Positions 1 to 9,114 of a stretch of DNA of 41,451 nucleotides are shown here, in pieces (positions within the stretch are counted from its first letter, which is position 1; the number at the start of each line of letters is the position of its first letter). Position numbers and translations under genes: made by a program. The DNA comes from Fibrobacter sp. GTDB lineage: Bacteria; Fibrobacterota; Chitinivibrionia; Chitinivibrionales; Chitinispirillaceae. The DNA lies in contig JAAYPC010000014.1 of NCBI GenBank assembly GCA_012519985.1, positions 1 through 41,451 of the forward strand. Reading direction: 5' to 3'. The notes beneath the pieces were generated by a model. That model had not been told where the DNA came from, ran no database searches, and worked only from the letters and a program-made list of their open reading frames with translations.

Positions 1-197
1 ATGGATCAGACTGCGGGTCGCTCGGATTAATATCTATATGAGGAAAAACCTGACATTTTTAACATATTGTCCATATCTGTTCGGCCTGATGGAAAATTTG
101 AGTTAATTCCAGAAGGTTTTGTGGACAAACATCAGTCCACACTTAACATTAAATCAAGGCTGGCAAATATTAGATCAAGACCAGGGGCACTTCAATC
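1..197. other. No supported gene at left edge
   Basis: No reading frame here resembles a known protein. Short frames close quickly (a ten-codon frame from base 1 stops at 28-30; another runs to a stop at 104-106). Because a + strand terminator follows at 198-238, the segment is probably the 3' end or trailer of a + strand transcript that begins outside the window. A longer + frame beginning at 67 runs into the antisense of the Fur-like gene and is not believed. Confidence 0.4.
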
Positions 198-238
198 AAG
201 GTTCCGGGGACCTAAAAAACGCTGTCGGAACCTTTTTT
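198..238 (+). terminator. Rho-independent terminator
   Basis: AAGGTTCCG (198-206) pairs perfectly with CGGAACCTT (226-234) across a 19-nt loop and runs into a T tract (233-238). The T tract is on the + strand, so it ends a transcript that enters from the left and also insulates the minus-strand Fur-like gene, whose stop is at 255. Confidence 0.75.
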
Positions 239-254
239 ATTGTCTAAGGAGGGT

Positions 255-1046
255 CTATTCAATTAGAGTAACTTTTATTCCCTGGCTCATTCCACGTCCC
301 AGTGCAACCCGTGAGTTGTTGATCAGAAGCACAATACGGCCGCCATGGTTGGTAATAACTGTACCTTCGGTTCCCGGAAGAATACCAATCTCCATCATTC
401 TCTGAACCATCTTGCAGCCCTGGTAAAATTGTTCTTTATCAGAAATCTCGATTATTCGGAATTTTCCTCCAGTCTCCACTTTTGACAGCGGCATGAGTTT
501 GGAAGTACCGAAGCACTGCTTGCACAAACCATGGATCTGCATTTTGTGATCAAAGGAATGAAACTCATGATCTTTAGCGACCCTGACTTGCCAATCTTCA
601 ATTTCCGGGGAATAAAATTCGATTATTTTGCCACACTTTAAGCAATAAAAATGATCGTGGTGTTCACCCAGGTGCAGATGCTCATAGCGCACCATGTTAT
701 CGCCAAAAACGCGTTCAATGGCGAATCCATACTCAACAAGCAAAGAGAAAGCATCCCTGATAGCTGAATCTGAGATTTTAATTTTGTGCTCCTGAACAAA
801 TCGCCGTATATCTTCAAGAGCCACGTGGTGATCAGCAGAGAAGAAAAAAACGATAAGTCTCCTTAGATCATCATCAACGGTTATTCCATTATTTTTCAGA
901 AACTCAAGACATTCGATGAGTATCTGCTTATGTTTATGGCCATGAGGATTGCCGTGGTTTTTTTTAATTGAATCAGAGTGTAATACTTCCGAGACTAAAT
1001 TTTGTGGACGATGACGGCTGAACAGATTTTTTAAAAGCGGTCTCAT
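255..1046 (-). CDS. Fur-family metalloregulator fused to a C-terminal FeoA domain
   Basis: Metal-responsive transcription repressor joined to a FeoA (SH3-like) domain. Numbered from an upstream TTG at 1067, the Fur part covers about residues 45-185: a winged helix, then the metal-binding segment GEHHDHFYCLKCG with a CxxC at 142/145 and a second CxxC at 182/185, the usual structural zinc site. Residues about 190-270 match FeoA: the RMMEIGILPGTEG segment and a closing GRGMSQGIKVTLIE. FeoA domains normally occur alone beside FeoB or at the C-terminus of DtxR-type repressors, so a Fur-FeoA fusion is unusual. The ATG at 1046 is preferred because AAGGA lies about 10 nt upstream, while the upstream TTG has no Shine-Dalgarno. 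It is divergent from the outer-membrane protein gene. The regulated metal (Fe, Zn or Mn) cannot be told from sequence. Confidence 0.88.
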   Translation of the reverse strand: MRPLLKNLFSRHRPQNLVSEVLHSDSIKKNHGNPHGHKHKQILIECLEFLKNNGITVDDDLRRLIVFFFSADHHVALEDIRRFVQEHKIKISDSAIRDAFSLLVEYGFAIERVFGDNMVRYEHLHLGEHHDHFYCLKCGKIIEFYSPEIEDWQVRVAKDHEFHSFDHKMQIHGLCKQCFGTSKLMPLSKVETGGKFRIIEISDKEQFYQGCKMVQRMMEIGILPGTEGTVITNHGGRIVLLINNSRVALGRGMSQGIKVTLIE

Positions 1047-1180
1047 TTTGTCTGTATCCTTGCCCAATTAGAGCAGTTGCAATATATTTCCAGAATTGGA
1101 GGTAATGCAAGCATCATAGTATTACGAAGATGTACAATGTTATATTAGACCAGAAAGGAACAACTTTTTTCAGAAAAAGC

Positions 1181-2311
1181 ATGAGCATTTTGAATAGAAT
1201 ACTGATTTTCATTTTCATATTCACCGCCACAACTGTAGCCGAAGTGGACAGGTTATTTCTGGTGCAGGACCGTTTTTACAGTTCCGCTCTAAAATCACTG
1301 GCCAATGCGGGAATCGCACATCCCACCGATCTTTTCAGCGGACAGGTTAATCCCGCGCTCACCTTCTCCCACCATCATACTGTTGCACCACAATCACAGG
1401 GTACTGTGGCAATCGGTTATGGGCGGGACTCGATTTTTGATGCTCACATTCTGCCGACAGGTTTCTCCTACTCAAATGAGGAAGGCTCTCTTGGGTTATT
1501 TTACCGATTTATAAAAGGTAAAAAGAACATTCTGCAGCATGAGATGACTATCAATTTAGCCGGTCAGATTTTTTCGAATTCCGATGATCAGGGTGCAGTT
1601 GACTTTGGCATGAATTTACGGTTTGAGAAGATGATGTGGAAAAAGCGGTCTGCGTGGGTGCAGCAGTTTCTGGCAGCAGACTCAGGCAAATGGATTCTGG
1701 AAAAAGAATATGAGAGCAGCTTTCCGGATCATGACTATTCGCTCAGAGATAAACGGGCTTTGCTGGACATAGGTTTCTTTCAGCCTCATATTTTGGAAAA
1801 TATGGATTTTGGACTTGTCATAAAAAATCTTCTGGGATACGTATGGAGCTACGGCAATCAGGACACGATTTACTATGATACACTGACAGATTCACAGGGG
1901 CGTGACTCTGTGATGATAAAAGCATCTGGCTTTACCGATAGTAGAAGATCCATGCGCGGGTGGACCAAAGGTGTCAACCGTACACTGACTGCCGGAATAG
2001 TCTACCATGCATCGATAGGCAGCGATAAAATTCTTCTGAATTTCCCGCTGGACCTTGAGATGCGGGGGCTTTTCAATAAAAAGATCAGGAACCGCTATAT
2101 ATTCAGAGGTGGTCTGGAAGCGGAGATTGCCAGACACGTAATGTTGCGTTTTGGATATGCACGAGCTCCAGGCAGACTTAGATCCACCTGGGAAGAGATA
2201 AAAAATATCAATATATTTACAGGTGGAGCCGGCCTGAAAATCTCCTCATTTTCTTTTGATTTCTATGCTTCTGACAAAGTATTCGGTCTGAGCGGATCAT
2301 TTAATTACTAA
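1181..2311 (+). CDS. Outer-membrane beta-barrel protein, PorV/UPF0164-like
   Basis: Hypothetical outer-membrane protein. From the ATG at 1181 it begins with a good signal peptide (MSILNRILIFIFIFTATTVA, cleavage before EVDR). An upstream in-frame ATG at 1130 would add 17 polar residues; neither start has a strong ribosome-binding site. After the signal comes a SALKSLANAGIAHPTDLFSGQVNPAL segment that resembles the A..G.A....D......NPA signature of PorV/FadL/UPF0164-type barrels. The rest is alternating amphipathic strands, ending in an aromatic residue (GSFNY), as outer-membrane barrels commonly do. It is divergent from the Fur-FeoA gene. A role as a type IX secretion shuttle (PorV/PorQ) is conceivable given the sorting tails on secreted proteins elsewhere in the window, but this is speculation. 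Confidence 0.7.
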   Translation: MSILNRILIFIFIFTATTVAEVDRLFLVQDRFYSSALKSLANAGIAHPTDLFSGQVNPALTFSHHHTVAPQSQGTVAIGYGRDSIFDAHILPTGFSYSNEEGSLGLFYRFIKGKKNILQHEMTINLAGQIFSNSDDQGAVDFGMNLRFEKMMWKKRSAWVQQFLAADSGKWILEKEYESSFPDHDYSLRDKRALLDIGFFQPHILENMDFGLVIKNLLGYVWSYGNQDTIYYDTLTDSQGRDSVMIKASGFTDSRRSMRGWTKGVNRTLTAGIVYHASIGSDKILLNFPLDLEMRGLFNKKIRNRYIFRGGLEAEIARHVMLRFGYARAPGRLRSTWEEIKNINIFTGGAGLKISSFSFDFYASDKVFGLSGSFNY

Positions 2312-2312
2312 G

Positions 2313-2333
2313 AAGAGTCTTAAAGATTCTTTT
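2313..2333 (+). terminator. Weak rho-independent terminator
   Basis: AAGAGTC (2313-2319) pairs with GATTCTT (2325-2331; one G-U pair) across a 5-nt loop and is followed by TTTTC. It sits immediately after the stop of the outer-membrane protein gene. The short AT-rich stem makes this a modest call. Confidence 0.45.
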
Positions 2334-2444
2334 CACTACTATCCAATATGAAAAACTGATACCAAATACTTTTCCAAATTCGCGATATTTAGCTACTTTT
2401 AAACAGATTATTACTTTAACGAGTACACAACTGCTCAGGCAGGC

Positions 2445-5336
2445 CTAATCTCCAAAATACTCGATTCTCTCCATGGTACCTGTTGTATCGCTTGACGGTG
2501 GCTTTACAGTTTCTCTGCAATTCTCTGTGACAGGTGTAATTCTCTTTATGTAGCGTTCATATTGAGCATAAAATCCATTTGGATTTTTTGTTCCCCCTGT
2601 CTTCAGAAGACTGGTGGTTAAGAAGCGATGAAGTGATTTTCCATCAGCAGGACCGGTAAATTTGGTATTACATTCACCTATGCAGGCTACGGTAAGGTCG
2701 TAAATATCTGGTACTCCGCTTTTTTTGCCAAACCGATCCAGATCAACCCTGATAACTGCATTCCACAGGCCATAACAGGTTCTCTCTTTACTATAGGCCG
2801 GGACATTGAAAGGCCTCATGATATCATCTGTAGTTCCGCTTTTGGCGAAATTGGATAGAGGCTCATTCAACAGATATGCATCCGGGTTGAAAACGCTGTC
2901 AGTCAAGGAGGGATCATTTGGAGAGATCTGATATACGATATCATAATTACTCAATCCATCAGCAGGATTATTGATCAGTCTCTTGTGCATTCCCAGTAAA
3001 GATGGCCTGATGTTGTTGATATCTGCAAAGGGATGATAACGTTTGATAGTGTCATTGATAGATACATTTTCCCCATTTAATACTATCTTCTCGACAACCA
3101 GTGAAGGATGTTGTGCGGGATGTTCGATCAGATCATTGTTGTAGAAAACGTTAAAAAGGTGCATTTGTTCATAAAGACTCATCTCCAGTGTGCCTAAGGC
3201 AATTGAGTACATGCTGTCGGAAATGGGGACCCTTTTGCCATAGGAATTCATGTAATCTACATCTGCACCAACGATTCTGGTAAATTCCTTGTATGCTCTG
3301 ACTCCGGTCATGTAGGTCAGTTTCAGTGAATCCTTTATTCTGGAAAAGGCACCGGTTCTGTAAAGAAATTGAACAAGCGGGAAAGCATCGGACTGGACCT
3401 CAAAATTGGATTTGAATATGCTGCGGTTCATCCTCAGTAATGTCTCAACAGCCAGAATATTATTGGATGATGTCAACATTTCGTATACATATTTACATCC
3501 TTCAAAAGTATTGTTATAGTTGTGAACCGGATATCCTCTTCCCTTTACTGCGCTGTTGTGAAAAACCACTCCGGTTCTAGCACCTCTTTTAAACTCGAAA
3601 TTTCTTTTCCAGGGTACATCATCAGTAATCTCAACAGTATCAGCCCATTTTGAGTAGGGCTTGAAAATACCCAGATCGTAGTTGAGAGTGTTAAGAATTG
3701 GTTTGGCAGTTGAGGAACCATTAGGAGTCCTGTTTCTTAGCAGGCAGGCCAGTCTTGAACCCAGTCTGTCTCTGGAGTAATATGCAAGCAGCTTTCCAGA
3801 GCGTGAATCCATGATACTGTAGGCATAGTATTGCCCATTGACTGCCACAGGTTTGCGCAGATAGAAAAATGTACTTCTGCGGAATTTATTACCACTTATC
3901 TTCTTGTAACGGATATTCACAATGATTGTATCACCAGGATTGCAGCGGGTGTAGAATGTGGAACCTGGTTCGTGAAAATTCACAGTATCTTTCAATATCC
4001 TTATCAATCGAACAGAATCTTTGGGAGTCTTATTTAATTCGACCGTTGCAGAATCGCTTCCTATTCTTACTTCATCGATTATGGTAGTGTCTTTACCATA
4101 TCCTCTGTTGTCTACCAGTTTTTCCAGTGTCTCCTGCAGATCTTTATCAATGGTTAATTTTATAAGCAGGTTGCCTTTTTTACGGACCAGAGAATTTGGA
4201 TCGATAAGATCCATTTGTTTGAGCTGTTCAGGATCAGAACCGTTTTTTTTGAGAGTCATGAGCCAGAACTCATTTGCCAGATCAACCAGAGCACCGTAGC
4301 CGCCCTGAAAAGTTTGAGGTTGTTTGAATTCCAGTGCTTCGATCTCAGAGAGGACCTGTGCTCTTTTTTCCGGCCCCCACCCCAGCATCTCAGCCATGCG
4401 GGGCATATCGATTTTACATTGAGTGGTGATTTTTGTCTTAAAATTCCTTCCCCATTTTACCATGCGAGCCAGATAAACACATTCTGCATCCGTTAAATCT
4501 TTTAATTCTTTGTCGAACAGACCTTTGGCAATATCTTTACATCCAATCATGCCGTAATCGCTCGTAATACAGTGGTTAAGGTAAACCTCCAGGATATCTT
4601 CTGCAGAATACATTTTTCTTAAGGCAACAGCCAGACGCATTTCACGTTTTTTACGGTCAACCGACTTACTAACCATTCGCATCCCTTTTTCATCAAGTTT
4701 AGAGATGAAAAGTTTTGCTACCTGCTGAGTGATCGTTGATGTGCCGCGAGGAGTTACGATTCTGAATTTAAAAATCGATTCTTGTATAGCCCTTAAAAAA
4801 GCACGCGTGAAGCTTTCAAACTCAATCCCCATGGAATTGGAAAAAAAGTTCTTATCTTCTGAGGCAAGAAGTGCAGTGATAAGAGTTGGCGGAACCTCTG
4901 AGAGTCTGGCTCTCTGATGATCGGTTTTAATTCTGGCCAGCGGCCGCTCAAATCTGTCAACTATTTCGATGGTGTTGGAGTACTGACGCACTTCCCGTAA
5001 TCGATCAATAATCGAAAGAGAGGGGTAATCATCAAGAGTCACCCCATCAACAACCCTGACTCCAGAATTTTCTCTCTCTTCATCCTTATCGACAATGCGG
5101 GCGGCTTGCTGATCCATAGCCTCATCTGTAAGTACATCCTGCCATCCGGCCCCATACTCTTTTGACAAGAGCCCTCTTTTTTCCAAATCAACCAGTTTTT
5201 CGCCCCATTTGAGGAAATAGCGATTGAAGGTGGCTTTGGCAAGCAGATACCCCGGATAGGCTCCTATTAAGGTCAGTGCAATAATACTACCACAAATCCA
5301 CAGGACAATTTTCAATGCTTTTTTATTCTTTGCCAT
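2445..5336 (-). CDS. Class A penicillin-binding protein (GT51 + transpeptidase)
   Basis: Bifunctional peptidoglycan synthase, 963 residues. One N-terminal membrane anchor (about 8-32) leaves the rest in the periplasm. The glycosyltransferase GT51 domain (about 115-300) shows EDKNFF (E160), GTSTITQQVAK (198-208), the RKKREMRLA segment (from 229) and ILEVYLN. The transpeptidase domain shows all three active-site motifs: SxxK in GSSTAKP (S542-K545), SxN in TSSNN (623-626) and KSGTT (832-836). At 963 residues it is longer than a typical PBP1a, with about 80 residues between the anchor and GT51 and a long linker between domains. It is divergent from the solute-binding-like lipoprotein. The start codon ATG is unambiguous (MAKNKKALK). 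A pbpC-like or mrcA-like label cannot be decided without alignment. Confidence 0.9.
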   Translation of the reverse strand: MAKNKKALKIVLWICGSIIALTLIGAYPGYLLAKATFNRYFLKWGEKLVDLEKRGLLSKEYGAGWQDVLTDEAMDQQAARIVDKDEERENSGVRVVDGVTLDDYPSLSIIDRLREVRQYSNTIEIVDRFERPLARIKTDHQRARLSEVPPTLITALLASEDKNFFSNSMGIEFESFTRAFLRAIQESIFKFRIVTPRGTSTITQQVAKLFISKLDEKGMRMVSKSVDRKKREMRLAVALRKMYSAEDILEVYLNHCITSDYGMIGCKDIAKGLFDKELKDLTDAECVYLARMVKWGRNFKTKITTQCKIDMPRMAEMLGWGPEKRAQVLSEIEALEFKQPQTFQGGYGALVDLANEFWLMTLKKNGSDPEQLKQMDLIDPNSLVRKKGNLLIKLTIDKDLQETLEKLVDNRGYGKDTTIIDEVRIGSDSATVELNKTPKDSVRLIRILKDTVNFHEPGSTFYTRCNPGDTIIVNIRYKKISGNKFRRSTFFYLRKPVAVNGQYYAYSIMDSRSGKLLAYYSRDRLGSRLACLLRNRTPNGSSTAKPILNTLNYDLGIFKPYSKWADTVEITDDVPWKRNFEFKRGARTGVVFHNSAVKGRGYPVHNYNNTFEGCKYVYEMLTSSNNILAVETLLRMNRSIFKSNFEVQSDAFPLVQFLYRTGAFSRIKDSLKLTYMTGVRAYKEFTRIVGADVDYMNSYGKRVPISDSMYSIALGTLEMSLYEQMHLFNVFYNNDLIEHPAQHPSLVVEKIVLNGENVSINDTIKRYHPFADINNIRPSLLGMHKRLINNPADGLSNYDIVYQISPNDPSLTDSVFNPDAYLLNEPLSNFAKSGTTDDIMRPFNVPAYSKERTCYGLWNAVIRVDLDRFGKKSGVPDIYDLTVACIGECNTKFTGPADGKSLHRFLTTSLLKTGGTKNPNGFYAQYERYIKRITPVTENCRETVKPPSSDTTGTMERIEYFGD

Positions 5337-5507
5337 TTTTTAACCCGAATGAAGAAGTCTAAAGGGTAGACTCCAGAAGCAGTTTTTTCGCAGCTTAAGA
5401 GAGATTTGAAATTATAAATCTACTCTATTTTATATTGGATATTCAAGAAATCCAATGCAAAAGGTGGACATTTATAGGTAGTACAGTATATTTTTAGTAA
5501 TCAAAAT

Positions 5508-5585
5508 CGGGCGGTTCTCAGGGTAAGGTATAGGCACATTTTTGCTTAAGATGTGCCCGCACCCGGTCTGACTTAGAATCGTCCG
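5508..5585 (+). ncRNA. Candidate structured leader RNA (three nested stems)
   Basis: Three nested complementary segments can be read in the leader of the lipoprotein gene at 5616: outer CGGGCG (5508-5513) with CGTCCG (5580-5585, one G-U pair), middle GGGT (5521-5524) with ACCC (5561-5564), and inner GGCACAT (5533-5539) with ATGTGCC (5551-5557). The structure ends about 30 nt before the start codon. It matches no riboswitch class that I recognise. It could equally be a divergent-promoter operator or a leader read from the other strand, toward the PBP gene. Confidence 0.35.
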
Positions 5586-5615
5586 TTTTATATTTATAAA
5601 AAAGGGAGAAGGTTG

Positions 5616-7292
5616 ATGAGATATGTTCAATTCAAAGGTCTGATAGTCATATTCTGTTTGCTGGCAGTCGGATGTACACACCGAACTGTCACCCGGATCG
5701 AATCCCTTCAGGCACCATGCCCCAGAGTCTTATCCCAGGAAAATGATACACTAAGCTATGTAGTTGCTTTCAACGACACAAACGAGCGTGAAGCCTTTGT
5801 CTCCTCATTCAATCAGTTTCTGAAGAAATATCCGTTTGTTAATATGATGAAAGATACAGTGCGTAATTATGTGCGCATCGAGCTACTGCCACCAACCGAA
5901 CAACCGCATCTCGAGCAGCCTATCACCAGAATAGAGCAGAATCAGATCGTTGAAGATATAATTGAGGAGATTATTGAGGAAGTCAGTTCGGATTCTGCTC
6001 CAGAGGCCATAGATTCGATTTTACCTGGATTTGGAGGAGTAGTCAGAATTTATTTCCCCCGTAAAAATGTTGACCCGCTTTTTTCCCGGTTATTTAATGC
6101 TTTCCCCTTTAATCACAGCAATGCAGAACAGACAGATTACTCCTCTCTGGTGATTTCCGATTCTTCTGCTCACCGGATCACCCTAAAGATTAATGGCAAA
6201 TTCATTAACGCCGAAAACCGCACCCTTTCTGCTCTTGATTTCATAGATAACTGGACTTCAATTCTGAGGAAGCATCCTGCAGAAGGTTATTTTCTGTTTA
6301 GAAATGTTGCAGGAATACCAGAATTCATCTCAGGCAATGAAGCTACAGTAAGAGGCTTTAACGCTCTGGATGAAAACACAATCACCTTACGACTGGCAAA
6401 TAATGATACTCTGGCAGGATTCCGTTTACAGAATCGAAGACTGATAGATGGCAATCTGAAGCTGGGTTTATATCACATCTCCCGCAGAAGTGACAATGAT
6501 CTTGAACTGTTGGCAAATAGCAATTCTGGTCCGACAAAACCGTTTCTGGAAAAGATTGTTCTTTGCACTGGAGGGGATCCTAATCCGATACTCTCTTTTT
6601 CTTTGAATAAGTACGATGCTGTAGTGCTGACCTCGATAAATGATCTGGAGTATGCGCGTAGAAATTTGACCCAAAATGCATCCCTGCAGGAAATTCCGGG
6701 AGAGCGGTATTTTCTGGCCTGTGCATCGGAAGATGAAGGGTTCAGGGCATTTCTAAATAAACAGATAAATAAAGCAGACATGCTTCGTAACGTTGCAAAA
6801 GCAGAAGGTGCAACTATCAATTCTGTGGTTATGGACAACCTGGAATCGGTTCAAACTCAGGATAACGGTAATGGCCAGTTTTCCTCAAGCCGTACTTTCA
6901 AACTCATTTACTGCAAAGATGATCAGATATCCAAAAGCATAGCAGAAAAGCTTTTGGCTACTCTTTCTCATTCAAAAATAAGTATAAATCTGGTAGCACT
7001 TGAGGATCTGGAGTATCAACGTTGCCTGATCTCCAGAGACTATGACTGTGCTGTGGGATGGGTACCACAGAATATCACTCATAATATCAGCGAACAGCTC
7101 AGACTTGCTTCAATCTGGTTTAATGATGAAACAGATGCCCTCAAACGTCTTCAGGACAACACAGAGATTCCTCTGTTCTCTGTCAGAAGATATTTGCTGA
7201 AAAGAAACGATCTCCATTTGTATAAAAATAGCATTCAGGGTCTTTTCCTGAAAACTGAACAGGATCAAATCCAACCGGTAAATGAGAACTGA
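5616..7292 (+). CDS. Lipoprotein related to peptide/oligopeptide solute-binding proteins (SBP_bac_5-like)
   Basis: Predicted lipoprotein with a clear lipobox, LAVGC, at C20. The central part, about residues 165-270, follows the pattern of family 5 extracellular solute-binding proteins (OppA/DppA type): a substrate lobe with ITLKINGKFINAENRTLSALDFIDNW, where OppA proteins have the FHDG...TA.DV..SW region, then FRNVAGIPEFISGN and a GFNALDENTITLRL stretch. The first 160 residues are unusual, with an acidic IVEDIIEEIIEEV run. The ATG at 5616 is preferred over the TTG at 5613; GGGAG lies 7 nt upstream. No permease or ATPase genes are adjacent, so it is an orphan whose ligand is unknown. It may act as a receptor or in peptidoglycan-peptide recycling next to the PBP gene; that is inference. 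Confidence 0.65.
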   Translation: MRYVQFKGLIVIFCLLAVGCTHRTVTRIESLQAPCPRVLSQENDTLSYVVAFNDTNEREAFVSSFNQFLKKYPFVNMMKDTVRNYVRIELLPPTEQPHLEQPITRIEQNQIVEDIIEEIIEEVSSDSAPEAIDSILPGFGGVVRIYFPRKNVDPLFSRLFNAFPFNHSNAEQTDYSSLVISDSSAHRITLKINGKFINAENRTLSALDFIDNWTSILRKHPAEGYFLFRNVAGIPEFISGNEATVRGFNALDENTITLRLANNDTLAGFRLQNRRLIDGNLKLGLYHISRRSDNDLELLANSNSGPTKPFLEKIVLCTGGDPNPILSFSLNKYDAVVLTSINDLEYARRNLTQNASLQEIPGERYFLACASEDEGFRAFLNKQINKADMLRNVAKAEGATINSVVMDNLESVQTQDNGNGQFSSSRTFKLIYCKDDQISKSIAEKLLATLSHSKISINLVALEDLEYQRCLISRDYDCAVGWVPQNITHNISEQLRLASIWFNDETDALKRLQDNTEIPLFSVRRYLLKRNDLHLYKNSIQGLFLKTEQDQIQPVNEN

Positions 7293-7310
7293 ATGGTTCT
7301 CATTTTTTTT
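7281..7310 (+). terminator. Strong rho-independent terminator
   Basis: AATGAGAAC (7281-7289) and GTTCTCATT (7296-7304) form a perfect 9-bp stem with a 6-nt loop followed by eight T residues in total. The stem begins inside the last codons of the lipoprotein gene, whose stop codon lies in the loop. Confidence 0.9.
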
Positions 7311-7628
7311 GACAGTTTTTCCAGATTTTCCCCTAACGATGGCCTCAGATAAATATTTGAGTTTTCGTTTAATGAATTAAATATTATTTTCTTGCTTTCT
7401 TCGATTTTTTTTCTGTTCCAGATTCTTTCCTGATTTCCCGAAAAGCTAATTTACTGAAAGATATTTTAGCTGGGTTTTCTATTTCTGATCTTTTTTGGTA
7501 TAGAGTCCATAGTAATCGAGATGACCAGTGGTGGCATCCGGTTTGCGTTTTTTGAGGATAGAGATGGCCAATGTATCCTGGACATTCTGCTATTACTTGA
7601 TAGATCTCCCCCTTTGTGAGGAGTGTTA
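7311..7628. other. Intergenic region, AT-rich
   Basis: About 320 bp between the lipoprotein terminator and the diguanylate cyclase. It presumably carries the cyclase promoter. I see no c-di-GMP riboswitch core, no clear hairpin and no gene; the minus-strand open frame across it runs into the antisense of the cyclase and lacks protein-like features. Confidence 0.4.
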
Positions 7629-8942
7629 ATGCAATATTTTCTTAAAAAAGCAGTTCTTTTTTTTTTGATCATATTGACTTTGGGAGTAGTATCAACTCTC
7701 AGCTTTCTTTCTTTTTCTTTAAGCCCTATTATTTCTCCTTTGAGCATAGGTTTAATTTTACTGGTTCTATTCTCATTTTTAACCATAACTAAAAGAAATC
7801 GTCTGAAAGTAAGACACAGGGTAAAACCAGCAATTGAAACAATAGAAGAAACTGCAGTAGGTGATGCCCTGGGAGAATCCACAGAAAAAGAGACAATAGA
7901 GTCAACAGAAAAACAGAAAATACCAATATTAACATCTTCTGGTATTCACAACCATCAGATTATTGAATCGGTTCTCACCGAGATTCACTCAGAACACAAT
8001 AGCGGTAAACTCCGGTCATTAATCATAAAGAACGCGGTACTTCTTTGTGGTGCTCATGGAGGAAAACTGAGCATATTTAATTCCAGTGGGCCTGATCACT
8101 CCTATTTTTATTCACCTTTACCATTAGATCTCCCCCCGGATTGTCAGTCGATCATGAATTCTGTGGCAATAAGTAAAATAGCGGTTAAAACCGGTTTTTC
8201 TGATATTAAAGGCAGAGAAAGTTTCTATATATTAGCTGTACCCCTGATCAGAGATAACTTTACCATCGGAGTTATTATCCTGGTAAACAAGACGACACAG
8301 TTTTGCGAAACGGATCTTAATAATCTCAATCTTTTCGCCTCTCAGGCAGCTTTGGCCATTAATAACACCCAATTATACGAGAAAGCTATTCTCCAGGCCC
8401 AAACCGACTCGCTTACCGGGCTTTACAATCACCGTCATTTCTTTGAGCTTGCAAAAAAGGAAATCAGCAGGGCTCAGCGTTACAAGCACTCTCTGACTGT
8501 AGTGATGGTAGATATAGATCATTTTAAGTTTATAAACGACACTTTCGGCCATCCTGCTGGAGATCAGGTCTTAATTGCCATTGCGAATGTATGCCGTAAA
8601 CTTTTCCGAAATATCGATATAGTTGGAAGATATGGCGGAGAGGAGTTTTCCATTCTGCTTCCTGAGACACCGGTAGAAATTGCGACCGAGGTAGCAGAAC
8701 GTTTCCGATATACTATTGAAAAAACAGTTATTTCTTATCACCGACGTCACTTCTCAGTAACAGTCAGCCTTGGTCTGGCTGCACTACGAAACGATTGCAC
8801 ATCTCTTCCCCGCTTGATTGAACGCGCAGACACTGCTCTTTATCATGCCAAAGCCCAGGGAAGAAACCGGGTAATCCTGTGGAAAGCATCAATGTGTTAT
8901 GTTGGTGCTATGAAATTCCCAAAGACATTTCTCAGATTTTGA
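7629..8942 (+). CDS. Membrane-anchored GAF-GGDEF diguanylate cyclase
   Basis: Predicted to make c-di-GMP from two GTP. The N-terminus has two hydrophobic segments (about 8-30 and 35-53). A linker rich in Glu and Thr follows, then a GAF-type sensor domain (about 110-250) and a GGDEF domain (about 258-425). The GGDEF domain begins with the usual DSLTGLYNHRHF and has the active-site motif RYGGEEF (GGEEF at 336-340) and the metal-binding VDIDHFKFIND. An RxxD product-inhibition site, RNID (327-330), lies exactly five residues before GGEEF, so feedback control by c-di-GMP is expected. The ATG at 7629 has GAGGAG five bases upstream, better than the in-frame GTG at 7623. The last ~20 residues after the GGDEF fold (SMCYVGAMKF...) are not conserved in the family. 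It stands alone as a single gene. Confidence 0.92.
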   Translation: MQYFLKKAVLFFLIILTLGVVSTLSFLSFSLSPIISPLSIGLILLVLFSFLTITKRNRLKVRHRVKPAIETIEETAVGDALGESTEKETIESTEKQKIPILTSSGIHNHQIIESVLTEIHSEHNSGKLRSLIIKNAVLLCGAHGGKLSIFNSSGPDHSYFYSPLPLDLPPDCQSIMNSVAISKIAVKTGFSDIKGRESFYILAVPLIRDNFTIGVIILVNKTTQFCETDLNNLNLFASQAALAINNTQLYEKAILQAQTDSLTGLYNHRHFFELAKKEISRAQRYKHSLTVVMVDIDHFKFINDTFGHPAGDQVLIAIANVCRKLFRNIDIVGRYGGEEFSILLPETPVEIATEVAERFRYTIEKTVISYHRRHFSVTVSLGLAALRNDCTSLPRLIERADTALYHAKAQGRNRVILWKASMCYVGAMKFPKTFLRF

Positions 8943-9114
8943 ACGCTCTGGCATATAAAAACCAAAAGCTCCGACAAGAGTAAAATATCTTTTCCACTGA
9001 TCAAATTGCTTTTAATTTCTTATTTCGAAAGTTATTTTCATTCTATTCATTTGTTTTATGGGACTACCCTTCTGGAAAATTTTTTAATAATCACAGATTT
9101 AAAGGAACTGATCA

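Noticed and set aside
67-405. A 112-codon + strand frame at the left edge
   Set aside because: It starts with TTG, reads through a strong + strand terminator and continues antisense to the FeoA domain of the Fur-like gene; no protein-like features.
1047-1180. Fur box between the Fur-FeoA gene and the outer-membrane protein gene
   Set aside because: No stretch approximates the classical GATAATGATAATCATTATC consensus; a divergent operator cannot be excluded but is not visible.
5719-5726. CCCCAGAG inside the lipoprotein gene as another REP-like hairpin
   Set aside because: It has no complementary CTCTGGGG partner nearby and lies within coding sequence.
7311-7628. c-di-GMP riboswitch upstream of the diguanylate cyclase
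   Set aside because: No GEMM core segments (GCAAACC-like loop and tetraloop receptor) could be found.
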